From Nitrospirota bacterium (lineage in GTDB: Bacteria; Nitrospirota; Nitrospiria; Nitrospirales; Nitrospiraceae), in assembly GCA_020028195.1 (NCBI GenBank), contig JAHWYE010000015.1, positions 1 to 12,385 on the forward strand: a stretch of DNA of 12,385 nt, in the 5' to 3' direction. The position numbers and the translations under genes are program-made. This document shows positions 11,684-12,385 of the stretch, piece by piece. How positions within the stretch are numbered: the first letter of the stretch is position 1; each line of letters begins with the position of its first letter. Below the pieces are notes generated by a model. That model ran no database searches. It saw only the letters and a list, made by a program, of their open reading frames with translations, and was not told the origin of the DNA.

Positions 11684-12385
11684 ATGAACAGACTGATCAA
11701 GAAGGCCAACATCCTGGTTGAGGCGCTCCCGTACATCCGGACCTTTACCGACAAAACGGTGGTCATCAAGTACGGCGGGAAGGCGATGATCGACGAAGCG
11801 CTGAAGGACAAATTCGCGCTGGATGTGGTCCTGATGAAGTATGTCGGTCTCAACCCGGTCATCGTACACGGAGGAGGGCCGCAGATCGATCAGATGTTGA
11901 GCCGGCTGGGTCTGGAACCAAAGTTTCGGCAAGGCGTGCGGATCACCGACCGTCCCACGATGGAGGTCGTGGAGATGGTGCTGGGCGGGAAGATCAATAA
12001 GGAAATCGTGACGCTCCTGAACCAGCACGGAGCCAAGGCGGTCGGGCTTACCGGCAAGGACGGCGGGCTCATCCTGTCCAAACCGCTGACCGCGAAGGCC
12101 TGGGCGGAAAGCCTGAGCACGGAACCGGACGGACCGTCGGATGAAGACTTCGGGCTGGTGGGCGAGGTGCAATCAGTGAATCCCCACCTGCTGGTGAATT
12201 TGCAGGAAGACAATTTCATTCCAGTCATTGCCCCGATCGGGACGGACCGCGCAGGAAATACCTACAACATCAATGCAGACCTGGTCGCCGGCGCGGTGGC
12301 GGCTGCCCTCAAGGCTGAGAAATTACTGGTGCTGACCGATGTGAAGGGCATCCGCGACGCGAAGGGGCGTCACGTCTCCACGCTC
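11684..12385 (+). CDS. argB: N-acetylglutamate kinase (3' end beyond window)
   Basis: Second enzyme of arginine synthesis: phosphorylates N-acetyl-L-glutamate with ATP in the cytoplasm. The 234 codons visible are open to the window edge. Amino-acid kinase motifs appear in order: VVIKYGGKAM (26-35) for phosphate binding, PVIVHGGGPQIDQML (58-72), KINKEIV (103-109), GLTGKDGGLI (121-130), NINADLVAGAVAAAL (195-209) at the substrate site and LVLTDVKGIRD (215-225). An N-terminal helix, about residues 3-20 before the first strand, is typical of the hexameric, arginine-inhibited class (Thermotoga, Pseudomonas) and absent from the shorter E. coli enzyme, so feedback inhibition by arginine is inferred. 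The C-terminal arginine-site signature is outside the window. The final 30-60 residues are missing by truncation only. Confidence 0.96.
   Translation, partial: MNRLIKKANILVEALPYIRTFTDKTVVIKYGGKAMIDEALKDKFALDVVLMKYVGLNPVIVHGGGPQIDQMLSRLGLEPKFRQGVRITDRPTMEVVEMVLGGKINKEIVTLLNQHGAKAVGLTGKDGGLILSKPLTAKAWAESLSTEPDGPSDEDFGLVGEVQSVNPHLLVNLQEDNFIPVIAPIGTDRAGNTYNINADLVAGAVAAALKAEKLLVLTDVKGIRDAKGRHVSTL

Overview
The window is about 12.4 kb of gene-dense, GC-rich bacterial chromosome (about 60% GC by eye). It carries mostly housekeeping genes, with no phage, insertion sequence, plasmid or CRISPR signature. The mix of dnaX-ybaB-recR, a DksA-type regulator, trmFO-xerC-hslV-hslU and argB, together with the base composition, is what I would expect of a Nitrospira-like bacterium (Nitrospirota). 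That assignment is an inference from general familiarity, not from a search.

Layout. At the left edge only the first codons of a leftward gene are visible, with a good promoter and ribosome binding site, followed upstream by a leftward SAM-dependent methyltransferase gene. From 1059 to about 1740 lies an RNA gene island: tRNA-Ser(GGA) and the 4.5S-type SRP RNA (ffs), interleaved with three diverged copies of a repeat of about 108 bp (A forward, B inverted, C forward), each ending in a perfect short hairpin. From 1856 to 4730 runs the replication/recombination cluster dnaX, ybaB (ebfC) and recR. It is followed by a separately promoted dksA-like gene whose predicted transcript is almost leaderless. 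Two leftward genes of unknown function follow: a secreted TPR protein and a small lipoprotein, separated by a strong hairpin terminator. Next comes a leftward tRNA-Val(CAC) with its own promoter.

From 7369 to the right edge is a tightly packed rightward operon: trmFO (folate-dependent tRNA U54 methylation), xerC (chromosome dimer resolution), hslV and hslU (ATP-dependent protease), then argB (N-acetylglutamate kinase), which runs off the window. Start and stop codons overlap at trmFO/xerC and xerC/hslV, suggesting translational coupling.

The least explained element is the three-copy structured repeat around ffs and tRNA-Ser. Copies B and C are inverted about ffs, with their hairpin ends facing outward, and their inner ends can extend the closing helix of the SRP RNA precursor. 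The protein-coding part is conventional apart from two uncharacterised exported proteins and the near-leaderless dksA. I see no evidence of a novel multi-gene system.
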